Shown here: positions 43,401 to 52,065 of the stretch, one piece after another
How positions within the stretch are numbered: the stretch's first letter is position 1
Layout: each line of letters starts with the position of its first letter
From: Macrostomum hystrix
Lineage: Eukaryota > Platyhelminthes > Macrostomidae
Direction: 5' to 3'
DNA: 64,000 nt
Assembly (NCBI GenBank): GCA_950097015.1
Contig: CATNEN010000039.1
Coordinates: 5,968,501 to 6,032,500 of the forward strand
Translations under genes and position numbers: made by a program
The notes under the pieces: model-generated
Databases searched by the model: none
What the model was told of the DNA's origin: nothing
Seen by the model: only the letters and a program-made list of their open reading frames with translations

Positions 43401-46400
43401 GCATTCAGGGCAGCTCGTTCAGCTCGCGCGATCCTCAGGTGGGACCCCTGATGCGCAATGTCAAGGCTAAGATCTGCAAGGACACGGATATGGTTTCCCT
43501 TGCCGACGACGATACCGCGATGGAGCTTCTGGTTGACAACAAGATCATCAGCTTGGACCTGCCTGTGGCCATGGTCTACAAAAAGGTGAGCAGAGACTGT
43601 GCCCCGGTCTAGGGCTCTTGAAATAGAAAGCGACAATGGGAATTTAGAGTAAAGCGACAATTGCGGAGAGTAGGAGTGCGGAGGCCAGACGATAAGAGAT
43701 GGGAGAATAGTGGGGATGGTGGGAGAATAGGGGAGAGGATGGGAGAATAGTAGAGAGAATTGGAGAATATTTGAGAGGATGGGAGAATAGTGGAGATGGT
43801 GGGAGAATAGTGGAGAGGATCGGAGAATAAAGGAGAGGATGGGAGGGGACAGGATGAGAGAGTAGTGGAGAGGATGGGAGAATAGTGGAGAGGATGGGAG
43901 AATGAAAGAGGGATAGAGGAAGGGATAAAGAAGCGGAAAAAACGGAAGAGTTAAAGAGTACTCAAATGAGCACAGGTGCGGATTTCCTTATGCTTCAAAG
44001 ATCGCGGCACAATTTTCAATCCGCAGGTGTGGGCCGTCAAGTACTCGGAGGGCGAGCCGATGCGCATTGTGTTCCGCATTCGCGGTCTCTCCGGCGACGC
44101 CACCGAGGATCTAATTGAATCATTCGAAGCCGAAGCCGAATCAGACGAAGAGGAGACCTACCGCATGACGGAGGTGGTCGGCGCCTGCGGCGGCCTGGCC
44201 GTTCTCCTCCGCCGATTGGACGCTGTGCCTAGCCGGGACCTGGCTAGGGCTAAGCCTCTGATTAGCTCCGGCCTAAACCTGCTGGAGCTCTGCCTGAAGG
44301 TTTCCAGCAATAGACAGGTGCTGCTAGATCCTGGCCTGTCAGCTATGCCGGTGCTGCTGAAGACGCTCAACACGGTGATGTCAGGCGAGATGGGCTTCGC
44401 CCTGAGTCCCCAGGTGTTGGCCATCATGGAACGGGTGCTGTGCGAGGCCGATCAGGCTAGCGTGAGCGTCAGCGAGGTGAGTCTACTCTTATTTTTATAT
44501 AATAATAATGATGATGGCAGTAGCACACATGAGTTGGACTCCTGAGCACACAAGCACACAAATACTGTACACAGGCACACGCTCACACAGGTGTGTACAT
44601 CTGCCCTGACTTTCTCATCGTCAGGCAGTGTACACTTTCACATTGCCTTGGAGGTTGGCCCTTAAGGGCGTAAATTGCACGACAAGCCCCCAAGCCTTCT
44701 CTCCGCGGCTGCGCCCCAATTTAAACTGGCCTCGACGCGGAATCGAGCTCAGGGACATTTGCGTGAGAGGCAAACCGGTTAACCACTCAACCACGGACCC
44801 CCCTACTCTTATTCTTCTTATTCAAATAACAAAAAATCGAGGTTAATGAGGCTTAATTCGTTCACTTTAGGGAGGGAGGGAGGGTGTAGTCCAGTGCTTA
44901 GAGAGATCAGGCGTTCGAATCTCTACCCTAAAATTGTCTTCTTCCTCGATCAAGACACTCGCTTATTTGATGGCGGTCATATTGCAAGAGTCATAATGAG
45001 CGAATGAAGCAGTCATATTGCAAGAGTCATCATGAGCAAATGGAGCAGTCATATTGCAAGAGTCATCATGAGCAAATGGAGCAGTCATAAAATAGCCTCG
45101 TATGAGCCATAGAAATTTGCTGAGTATGAGATGTATGCTATTTCGTCACGTGTGTTCAGTAATCTATTTGACTATTTTCGTTAACTCGCAGGCCTTCGCT
45201 AGGCAGACGGGTGACGCCGACCAGCTGCTGCTGCTGCTCAGGCGCCTGGACTCATCATTCTCAGCTAGCCACCGTGAGCTCAGCCACGGCCTAGTCCGCC
45301 TGCTCCCCTCCCTGGCGTTCGGTGACGATCGCAAGATGAGCACACTAATTGAGTACTTCTCACCTTATCTGAACTTTCCGGCATTCGATCGGGCTCGCAG
45401 CGCCGACGACCAGCTCTACCTGGAGTACTTCTGCAGCATCGCCGAGAGCACCCAGACTGGCTCCAACGGCCGCAAGCTGCGCGACCTCATGCTACAGCGG
45501 GGCATTGTTACCGCCTGTGCCAAGCATCTGCTCAGCCTGGCGCCTGAGTCGCTAGCCGGCCCGCCGTCAGCGTCAGAATCCGCCGCGCCAGCTCGACTAA
45601 TTGTTAGCGGCGCCGACTGGGCGCGCCTGCTTGGCGCCGCTTCTGTGCGCTACATTCTGCGCCTTCTGATTGGCTGTTGCACAGACCACGCCGCCTCCTG
45701 CCAGCTGGTTGCCAAGGAGTGCGTGCCGCTGCTGCACGGATTGGAGCAGGTATTGGAGCTTCGTCAGTTCAGTTCCTTCAGAACCTCTTCTTAGTCCTTC
45801 AGGTCGATCTATTCAGGTCCTTCAGCTCGATCTCATCAGGTCTTTGAGACCAAACACTTTAGGTCCTTCAGATCCTTCAGGCCGATCTCTTCAGGTCCTT
45901 CAGATCCTTCAGGCCGATTTATTCAGATCCTTCAGACCTATCTCTTCAGGTCTTTCTGGCCGATCTCTTCAGGTCCTCCAGCCGATTTATGAATTTCATT
46001 CAGAGCCTCTAATGAGATTGCTTCAGGTCATTTCAGTACTTCCTTACTAATTCCCCAGCAATTCATTGTTTCCTTTTTTCCCTGAATACCTGCGCAGGTG
46101 AGCAGCACTGAGCAGCTGGGCCCGCTAGCTGAGTCCCTGCTGGACACCCTGCGCTCGGCCTCGCCGGAGGCGTCCGCCATGATTGAAACCACCAGGCGAC
46201 GAACTCGCGAAGAGAAAAAGCGCCTAGCAATGGCCCAGCGGCAGAAAGCGCTGGAGACTCTGAAAATGTCCACCAACAGCAAGGGTCAGGTGCGCGCCTT
46301 CATTGGCGCTGTTGGCACCCTGGCCGAGGATGTCAAAGAGGAGACCGGCCTGATCTGCTGCATCTGTCGCGAGGGCTACCGTCACCAGCCTGTCAAGGTG

Positions 46401-48681
46401 CTAGGCATCTACACCTTCAGCAGGTAAGGCTGTGCATTGCTCTGGGGTGACTCATCTAACTTATTGGTCGGCTTCGGCTGAGCCAAAAAGTTTTGGTAAG
46501 ATGTCGATTCAATTAGATTTTTAGTCTGTCTGTCTCTCTGTCTGTTCTCAAATCATTCGCAAATGACTAAAAACGAATCTCCTACACCACAGGCGCACCG
46601 AACTCGAAGAGTTGGAAGCCCGGCAGCGCAAAACCCTCGGCATCAGCACCGTGACAGCCTTCACCGTCATTCACGTCGAATGCCACGTTAGCGCCGTCAA
46701 GCACAGCCGAGAGCGCGGCGAATGGGACAGCGCCTTCCTGCACAACGGCAACGTCCGCTGCAACGGCCTGCTGCCGCTCTACGGGCCCGCCGTGCAGGCT
46801 CTTGGCTTTGCCAGCTGCCTCAGCCGTCATCACTCCTGCCTGCAGGTGAGACCGCCGCCATAAATTAGGAGCCAAAGCTGCCTTGGGTCACCTGACATCC
46901 CATTCTCAATCACTGACACATCCTCATACTCAAATCCTCTACTCACTCACCTGTCACACCGTATTGAAATCCCATTGTACTCTGCGACCCTTTCCAGGAG
47001 GCTACTCAGCTGCGCGAGATCAACTATCACGTGTACGCTCACGACCTCAAACTGCTGTTGTTGCGTTTCGCTCGCGAGCGCTCATTCTCAGACGAGACAC
47101 TCGGCGGCGGCAGGCAGAGCAATGCCCAGCTGCTGCCCTACCTGTTACACCTGGGCTTGCACCTGTTCAGCGCCAAGGACGGCGAAGCCAAGGAAGAACC
47201 AATGCAGCGTCAGTACCTGGAGGCTCAGCCGCGCTCCTGGTTAGAGGCCAGCTGGACATTGGACGGGCCCTACTATCGGTGCACTATGAGCTTCTTCCTG
47301 CACGGCCCGCGCCAGTGGGCCTCTCATCGGCTGCGACACCTTCGCCGACTGCTCTACCACGCCCACGCGGCGGCCACGACGCCCTTCGGTTCCGTCACCC
47401 TGGCTTCCGCTGAGCCGCGCGTCGGAGCCGGCGACTATCGCAGTGTGTACAAGCCGGCCCTGATGTTCTTCGGCCTGGTGGATTGCTACTACAGAACTCT
47501 ATTTGCCAACGCCAAGCAGTCTGGCTCAGAGTCCTGGGCTAAGCGCCTCACCGACTATCTGCGCCACAATGACGCCCAGATTATCGACTGCTGCAACCGG
47601 GTGCTGCGCGCTTTTGAGGACGACCTGCTGCCGTGCGAGTCCGTAGACGAGTTCTTCGACTGCGCCGGTTAGTGCCAATCGTGGCTTAAATGCTGTGAAA
47701 TTTTGATTCAAGTCTTAAAAGTACATTTCAAGTTGCTATACATACGAACCAGATGCGGCCCTCCAAACGTCCTTGTCCAGCCCCGTGGCCTCTTCCAAAA
47801 CTTAGTCTAGCCTGTCTCATCTCTCCCTGTCTCATCTCTACCTTGTCTCGCCTCTCCACTGTCTCATCTCTACCCTGTCTCACCTCTCCACTGTCTCATC
47901 TCTACCCTGTCTCATCTCTCCCTGTCTCATCTCTACCCTGTCTCATCTCTACCCTGTCTCACCTCTCCACTGTCTCATCTCTACCCTGTCTCACCTCTCC
48001 ACTGTCTCATCTCTACCCTGTCTCATCTCTCCCTGTCTCATCTCTACCCTGTCTCATCTCTACCCTGTCTCACCTCTCCACTGTCTCATCTCTACCCTGT
48101 CTCATCTCTCCCTGTCTCATCTCTACCCTGTCTCATCTCTACCCTGTCTCACCTCTCCACTGTCTCATCTCTACCCTGTCTCATCTCTCCCTGTCTCATC
48201 TCTACCCTGTCTCATCTCTCCCTGTCTCATCTCTACCCTGTCTCATCTCTCCCTGTCTCATCTCTACCCTGTCTCACCTCTCCACTGTCTCATCTCTACC
48301 CTGTCTCATCTCTCCCTGTCTCATCTCTACCCTGTCTCACCTCTCCACTGTCTCATCACTGCTATTTTATCGCCCGTCCCATTTCTCCCTAGGCTTAACT
48401 CTCCCGTGTCTCATGTATTCACAGTCAGTACGGCCTGTTAGTGCTATTTAAGTTAGGTTCCGACCCCTGCTTTCGAAGTCCTTAGTTCTGACATGAAAAG
48501 TACATTTTATTAAATAATGGTATGCCAGCTTCCAGGTTGACTGTATTATTTAAAAGTACGAAACTCGATTGCTTATTCTGCACAATTGCTACCATCTCTC
48601 TTTTTTGCAGGTCTGCTACAAGAGGCGCCTAATCCCATGCAGTTCCTTAAAGAGACCCTGGAGGGCAAGTTTGACGATTAG
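19482..48681 (+). CDS. UBR4: E3 ubiquitin-protein ligase UBR4 (p600), reads complete
   Basis: Giant N-recognin that binds N-degrons and ubiquitylates substrates. Exons: 19482-19579, 20425-20513, 20593-20681, 20781-23888, 24365-25859, 26263-27164, 27639-28001, 28632-29108, 29657-30262, 30605-31519, 31637-32611, 32701-33611, 33711-35127, 35322-35803, 37243-37498, 39081-39467, 39897-40277, 40942-41292, 42388-42882, 43340-43585, 44027-44476, 45192-45749, 46098-46423, 46593-46845, 46998-47667, 48611-48681. All junctions are GT-AG and phase-consistent; total 16,371 nt, about 5,456 residues (human about 5,180). Landmarks: acidic tract then UBR box near residues 1704-1775 ([30 protein letters not shown]); beta-propeller-like region in exons 7-9; galactose-binding-like fold near 2447-2610 ([16 protein letters not shown]); UIM-like [12 protein letters not shown] near 3042; Cys-rich zinc region near 3920 ([18 protein letters not shown]); hemi-RING near 5100 ([11 protein letters not shown]). 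The N-terminus seems about 200 residues shorter than in vertebrates, so an upstream exon could be missing. Confidence 0.95.
24006..24290 (+). repeat. 20-bp minisatellite in UBR4 intron 4
   Basis: Eight near-perfect copies of 'actcaaacactactctatcg' (24006-24165), then degenerate copies (actcaaaagcttccctgtcg) to about 24290. It shares about 16 of 20 positions with the array in intron 6. Confidence 0.9.
27380..27618 (+). repeat. 20-bp minisatellite in UBR4 intron 6
   Basis: About 12 copies of 'actcaaacgcttctccagcg', changing to 'actcaaacgcttatccaact'. The array ends about 20 bases before the acceptor of exon 7 (ag at 27637-27638). Confidence 0.9.
28182..28425 (+). mobile_element. tRNA-derived SINE, family 1 (forward copy, UBR4 intron 7)
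   Basis: The head resembles a tRNA gene with an A-box-like 'tggctgagcaattaacgcg' and a B-box-like 'gagctcgattcc' at 28232-28243. A shared body follows (gcagccgcggagagaaggtt, then tttacgcccttaagt) and a tail (agatgtacacctgtgtgag). The same head, body and tail occur reversed in intron 21, so this is a dispersed repeat and not a tRNA gene. Confidence 0.8.
29165..29568 (+). repeat. 32-bp minisatellite in UBR4 intron 8
   Basis: Two adjoining sub-arrays. The first has units like 'atctgtcagctgttaacccc' followed by 'tcacccatctagg'. The second has about seven copies of a 32-bp unit 'ctgtcagctgtttaggcctc' followed by 'actatctatggt'. The shared 'ctgtcagctgtt' core shows common origin. Confidence 0.9.
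30440..30548 (+). repeat. About 21-bp repeat in UBR4 intron 9
   Basis: Five or six copies of 'cattgtgctcaagtaccgta', with variants (tcctgtat, tcctatat). Confidence 0.8.
35210..35315 (+). repeat. 24-bp repeat in UBR4 intron 13
   Basis: Four copies of 'cactcactcactcacctgct' + 'ctgc' just before the acceptor that ends at 35321. The intron stays open in the frame of exon 13 as far as the stop at 35323-35325. Confidence 0.85.
35825..37078 (+). repeat. 20-bp minisatellite of splice-acceptor-like units in UBR4 intron 14
   Basis: About 63 copies of 'ctccctcccatctcccctag'. Variants are few (cttcctccc, cttcgtccc, cccgtag) and are partly shared in blocks. Every unit is a long pyrimidine tract followed by TAG, which resembles a 3' splice site. 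The acceptor actually needed for exon 15 (cataattgcag, ending at 37242) lies about 165 bases downstream. Confidence 0.97.
37560..38852 (+). repeat. 30-bp minisatellite in UBR4 intron 15
   Basis: About 43 copies of a 30-bp unit 'gatcttggcggatagcatgc' + 'taattatggg'. Copies at both edges read 'ggaggatagcagattcattg'. Because 30 is a multiple of three and the unit lacks stops, both strands show long artificial open frames. The edge form is the reverse complement of the array in intron 17. Confidence 0.97.
39540..39690 (+). repeat. 22-bp repeat in UBR4 intron 16
   Basis: Six or so copies of 'agacaggtaggtaggcagaggg', degenerate at the right-hand end to about 39755. Confidence 0.85.
39773..39833 (-). 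mobile_element. Fragment of SINE family 1 (tail only)
   Basis: The stretch 'acaagtgtgtacgtctgcct' through 'gcgaggcagtgtg' matches the reversed tail of the family 1 SINE in intron 21 ('acaggtgtgtacatctgccc' ... 'gtcaggcagtgt'). The tRNA-like head is absent. Confidence 0.65.
40315..40862 (-). repeat. About 30-bp minisatellite in UBR4 intron 17, inverted relative to intron 15
   Basis: About 18 copies of 'aatgaatctgctatcctcc' joined by 'attatcccc' or 'cagatcccc'. Read on the minus strand it becomes 'ggaggatagcagattcatt', the edge form of the array in intron 15. Confidence 0.92.
41305..42320 (+). repeat. 20-bp minisatellite in UBR4 intron 18
   Basis: About 50 copies of 'tctgtcttgctctccctgca', with alternation at two positions (tcttg/tactg, tgca/taca). 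All three forward frames lack stops, so the whole intron 41293-42387 (1,095 bases, 365 codons) can be read through in frame with exons 18 and 19. Confidence 0.96.
42960..43180 (+). repeat. 21-bp minisatellite in UBR4 intron 19
   Basis: About ten copies of 'gggtttctgtatgcctgtttt', degenerate at the ends. Confidence 0.9.
43690..43912 (+). repeat. About 20-bp purine-rich repeat in UBR4 intron 20
   Basis: Irregular copies of 'ggatgggagaatagtggaga'. The purine-rich strand is the sense strand. Confidence 0.8.
44530..44803 (-). mobile_element. tRNA-derived SINE, family 1 (reverse copy, UBR4 intron 21)
   Basis: On the minus strand this reads a tRNA-like head (gtggttgagtggttaacc, B-box ctgagctcgattcc at 44739-44752), then the body seen in intron 7 (gcagccgcggagagaagg, acgcccttaag) and the tail (gcagatgtacacacctgtgtg). 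It is inserted opposite to the intron 7 copy and to the gene. Confidence 0.8.
44883..44929 (+). mobile_element. Second tRNA-like SINE head (UBR4 intron 21)
   Basis: The stretch 'gtgtagtccagtgcttagag' leads to a clear B-box-like 'ggcgttcgaatctc'. It is shorter than a tRNA between the boxes, so it is probably a damaged SINE head with a body running to about 44990. Confidence 0.45.
44990..45092 (+). repeat. 36-bp repeat in UBR4 intron 21
   Basis: Three copies of 'gcagtcatattgcaagagtc' + 'atcatgagcaaatgga', the last truncated. Confidence 0.85.
45780..46025 (+). repeat. Degenerate repeat in UBR4 intron 22
   Basis: Irregular units around 'tccttcaggccgatctcttc' + 'agg', about 22 bp long. The pyrimidine-rich units again end in CAG. 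Confidence 0.75.
47810..48360 (+). repeat. Compound pyrimidine-rich minisatellite in UBR4 intron 25
   Basis: Alternating short units 'ctctaccctgtctcat', 'ctccctgtctcat' and 'ctccactgtctcat' in higher-order blocks of roughly 45-65 bases that recur several times. It fills most of the last intron. Confidence 0.92.
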
Positions 48682-48928
48682 TATTCCACCTGACAGACCG
48701 CCTTAATTCATTCACCTGAACTGCTTTTTCTGAAATGGAGAAACCAACAATGGGAAACCAATTTCCGAATAGCAAAACTGAGTTCTGATTCATTCTGAAT
48801 AGTACTGAACATTGTCACTCCTACTGTATGTACCCTTATAAAATTATAAATATATCCTCTTTCAGTTCTTTTTCTGTGCTTGGCCTCAGTTTTCTCATTT
48901 TAATTTCTTCTGTGTTATTATAATAATT

Positions 48929-48934
48929 AATAAA
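48929..48934 (+). terminator. Probable UBR4 poly(A) signal (AATAAA)
   Basis: First AATAAA after the stop codon, 248 bases downstream, in an AT-rich stretch followed by (taa)n runs. Confidence 0.45.
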
Positions 48935-51900
48935 TATATAATATAATAATAATAATAAATATGACTACTTATTCAGACTGCTCATTTTCCTATTTCGCCC
49001 ATCTCAACTCCTACTGCCTTAATTATAATAAGGTAGTTATTATAACTATTATGTTAATTATGTTATAATAATAATAATAATAATAAATATGATTACTCGT
49101 TGCAAATTAGCTTTTATTTTTTGCTTCGTATTTCTGTCCTAATTATGCTTATTGGTGTCTCGATGATGACGTCACTGACCTCAAAGGATGCTTAGTTAAA
49201 TTTCATAGTTTGTATTGGCAGAACATTTTGCCTCGCATACGCTGAGTTACTCATCAGTGAGTAGTACATTCAGAGCATCGGTGCTCTGTCATCATCTCCA
49301 CCAATAATGCTTCTTGTTGCCATGCTGTCACTGTCCTGGGTTTGTTTCGATTTTATTCCGAAATTCAAATATTATTTTACTCATAGTAAACATTTTGTTT
49401 CGGATTGGAGTTTATTACCAACAGGTCAATGAAATCTGGGATTGTAAAACTAACTGCTCATTTCACTATACTCCCGGTTTACCTAAATATGAGACTCGAG
49501 AAATAATAAATTGGCCAGTTCTGCGCCCTGAGTTGTGTTTGTTTGTTTGATGTGTGCGCGGATTTATTTGTCAGACTAAAGCCCCTCTATTTGCTCCTTT
49601 TATTTGTTTGAAGTGCTTAGAAATGCTGATTGGTTCGCTGTCTGTTCCCCCTTTCAGTGACTTGATCTTCGCTTTTCATTTACTTTATTAGAAATGCCGT
49701 GCGCGCTGTTTTGAGTAGAATGTTAGTTTTTGACAGGTAAGATAAACTGAAAACTTGTAAACATGTACTCAAATATAGCTTTGTTTGGTCTAAAGCCAAA
49801 CCTGTACCCTCCCCATCCTCTGCATTGCTAACCGAATCGTCTAGAAGTTTTAGATAACAGTAGTCTATGTGATCTTTTCTTTATAACAAAGAACTTTAAA
49901 AGGCTAACACCTACCATTGTTGGCTAGACAAATATATACGACCGGATTTCATAAACAAGGATGGTAAAATGCTAAGCATTGTTAATTTAATGTTTCTCAC
50001 TATACAATTGTCTTGCTGGTTGTGTTTTTACACTCGTAAAACTTGTTGTGTTTTCTTTGAAAACCCGTCAAAATATGTCTAATTAAAGTTTCTTTATGAC
50101 ATACATGATGAGACTCACCCTGACACTCGCCATCTGACCCTGACACTGGCCGTCTCACTCTAGCACTCGCCATCTGACCCTGACACTGGCCGTCTCACCC
50201 TGACACTGGCCGTCTCACTCTAACACTCGCCATCTGACCCTGACACTGGCCGTCTCACTCTGACACTCGCTATCTGACCCTGACACTCGCCGTCTCACCC
50301 TGACACTCGCTATCTCACTCTGACACTCGCTATCTCACCCCAATTTCATATCCTTAACAGCAGAAGAAAAATCTAACCACATAATGGCTCAAGACGATAG
50401 GGAAACCGCTGAAGCTTTAGCAAAATACATCATAGAAATATCTAAAATAAGGGAACAGCTGCCCTGAGACTACGAGATCTTACTAGCATTCAACAATAGA
50501 TATTTCATATTTTGTTTTATCCCTGGCGTCCCTGCTATCCTTGCTATCCCTGCTATCCCTGGCGACACTCTCTATCTGACCCTGACACTCGCCGTCTCAC
50601 TCTGACACTCGCTATCTGACCCTAACACTCGCCGTCTCACTCTGACACTCGCCATCTGACCCTGACAATCGTTAGTCACCGTCACCATAGGCCTGAAAAC
50701 ATTTCATATTAAAGATGTACTAAGGCGGAAGGTCTTTTGTTTAAGAGATGGAATGGCAGCGAAGATATGCTGCGATTGCGCGTGTATTTATACAAAGTAA
50801 ACAGGTGGCAGGATGAAGGGGCCTAGGGATCTGCGAAGAAGTGGCCGTGACAGACTTCACCTCAACTAGACTGAGGTTGGGGGTTTGAGTGCAGCTGCAC
50901 CGGCGCTGGCCGGTCGCGTATGGTCTGGCCGCCACAGTACATTGCATATAATACAACAAACAGATACAATTTGGAAAATTACGAGTACAACAGACATGCA
51001 CTTAGAAAATAATATATGTTACAGGCGAGTTCAATGTCCATTGCTAAACTTATGAGATACTTAGTACATGAGATACTTTGCGCACTCGTTGATGGCGCGC
51101 AGCTGACCTCCGCCTAAAATACGTGTTCTCACCAAAGATGCGCTCTACCGTTGTGCAATTAGACATGTCTGTTCCACCCAGGAGCAGTGAATACCCTTGC
51201 TGGCGGTTGACTCCGACGTCCACAGGGTGGCTCTCTCACACTCTGGAATTGCGGTATTGAAGCCTCGCTGTTTCGCAATTCACAATCGCTCAGGCCGATG
51301 TGGCTGAGGTCACGGTGGATGTAGTCCAAGTGAAGGCAAGGACCACAAGGTCCTTGGTGCGAGATCATGCCGATCGCATTTTCAGATATAAACGTGAAGT
51401 GAAATTCACGCAGAAATTGCGCAGAGTGCTGGTCGGGCCAACTTTCGTCTTGCTTTAGCCGATCTGGTGACAAAGAGCCCATGTGACAAATAGCCCTTTT
51501 TGGTGACACTAATGGGAATGTCCTTCAAGACGAGATTCCAAACCAGGATAGTGAGCACACCAGCCCAGATCCAAGGACCACTAGGAGTAAACTAGCCTAT
51601 TAGTAGATCGAGCTCAGCAGCCTTAGAGTCTTAACTTTTGAGACGAGGCGTCCATTGGCAAAACCCCCGGCAAAAAAACTGGCCTTCTAAACTCTTTCCA
51701 AGAAACTTAGTTTCCCGTTCTTCTACTCCCAGTGGCCCTTACACAATCATTTTCCAAATATTGCGAAAACTGTTTAACATTTGGAAGATGATGTGTGTGC
51801 AACAACATTCAATCCGGACTTTATATAAAATAAAACAAATGTCTCAATTTAACCTATAGTAACACTGCTATGTGTTGAAAAGTACTGAGTTTTCCTAGTA

Positions 51901-52040
51901 AGTATAAAACATGTCTCAATTTTGCAATTAAATAAACAGAGTCAGTAGTTACACCTAAGCCACCTTCCCACATGAACAACATCATGATTTTCTTCGAACA
52001 CTCTTGTCATTCATTATCATTTGAGCTTTCGACCTGTTTC
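48935..52040. other. Intergenic region between UBR4 and RTCA
   Basis: AT-rich unique sequence with (aat)n runs near 48940-49090, two minisatellite blocks (50108-50340 and 50560-50670) and unique sequence from 50700 to 52000. An open frame on the minus strand at 51159-51509 has no family I recognise and no splice support. Confidence 0.5.
50108..50670 (+). repeat. About 19-bp minisatellite split by a 200-base insert
   Basis: Units alternate between 'ctgacactcgccatctgacc' and 'ctgacactcgccgtctcac'. The array is interrupted from about 50341 to about 50560 by unrelated sequence, then continues with the same unit. Confidence 0.85.
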
Positions 52041-52042
52041 AG
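52041..52042 (+). promoter_or_regulatory. Candidate spliced-leader or 5' UTR acceptor for RTCA
   Basis: A strong acceptor (ctttcgacctgtttcag) ends 23 bases before the RTCA ATG. No donor that pairs with it is evident upstream. Confidence 0.35.
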
Positions 52043-52065
52043 TTGTCCTTTATTTTAAATTTTCT

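Noticed and set aside
51159-51509. 116-codon minus-strand open frame
   Set aside because: No recognised family, no splice or poly(A) support, and composition like the surrounding unique DNA. It could be part of a real gene, but there is nothing to support it.
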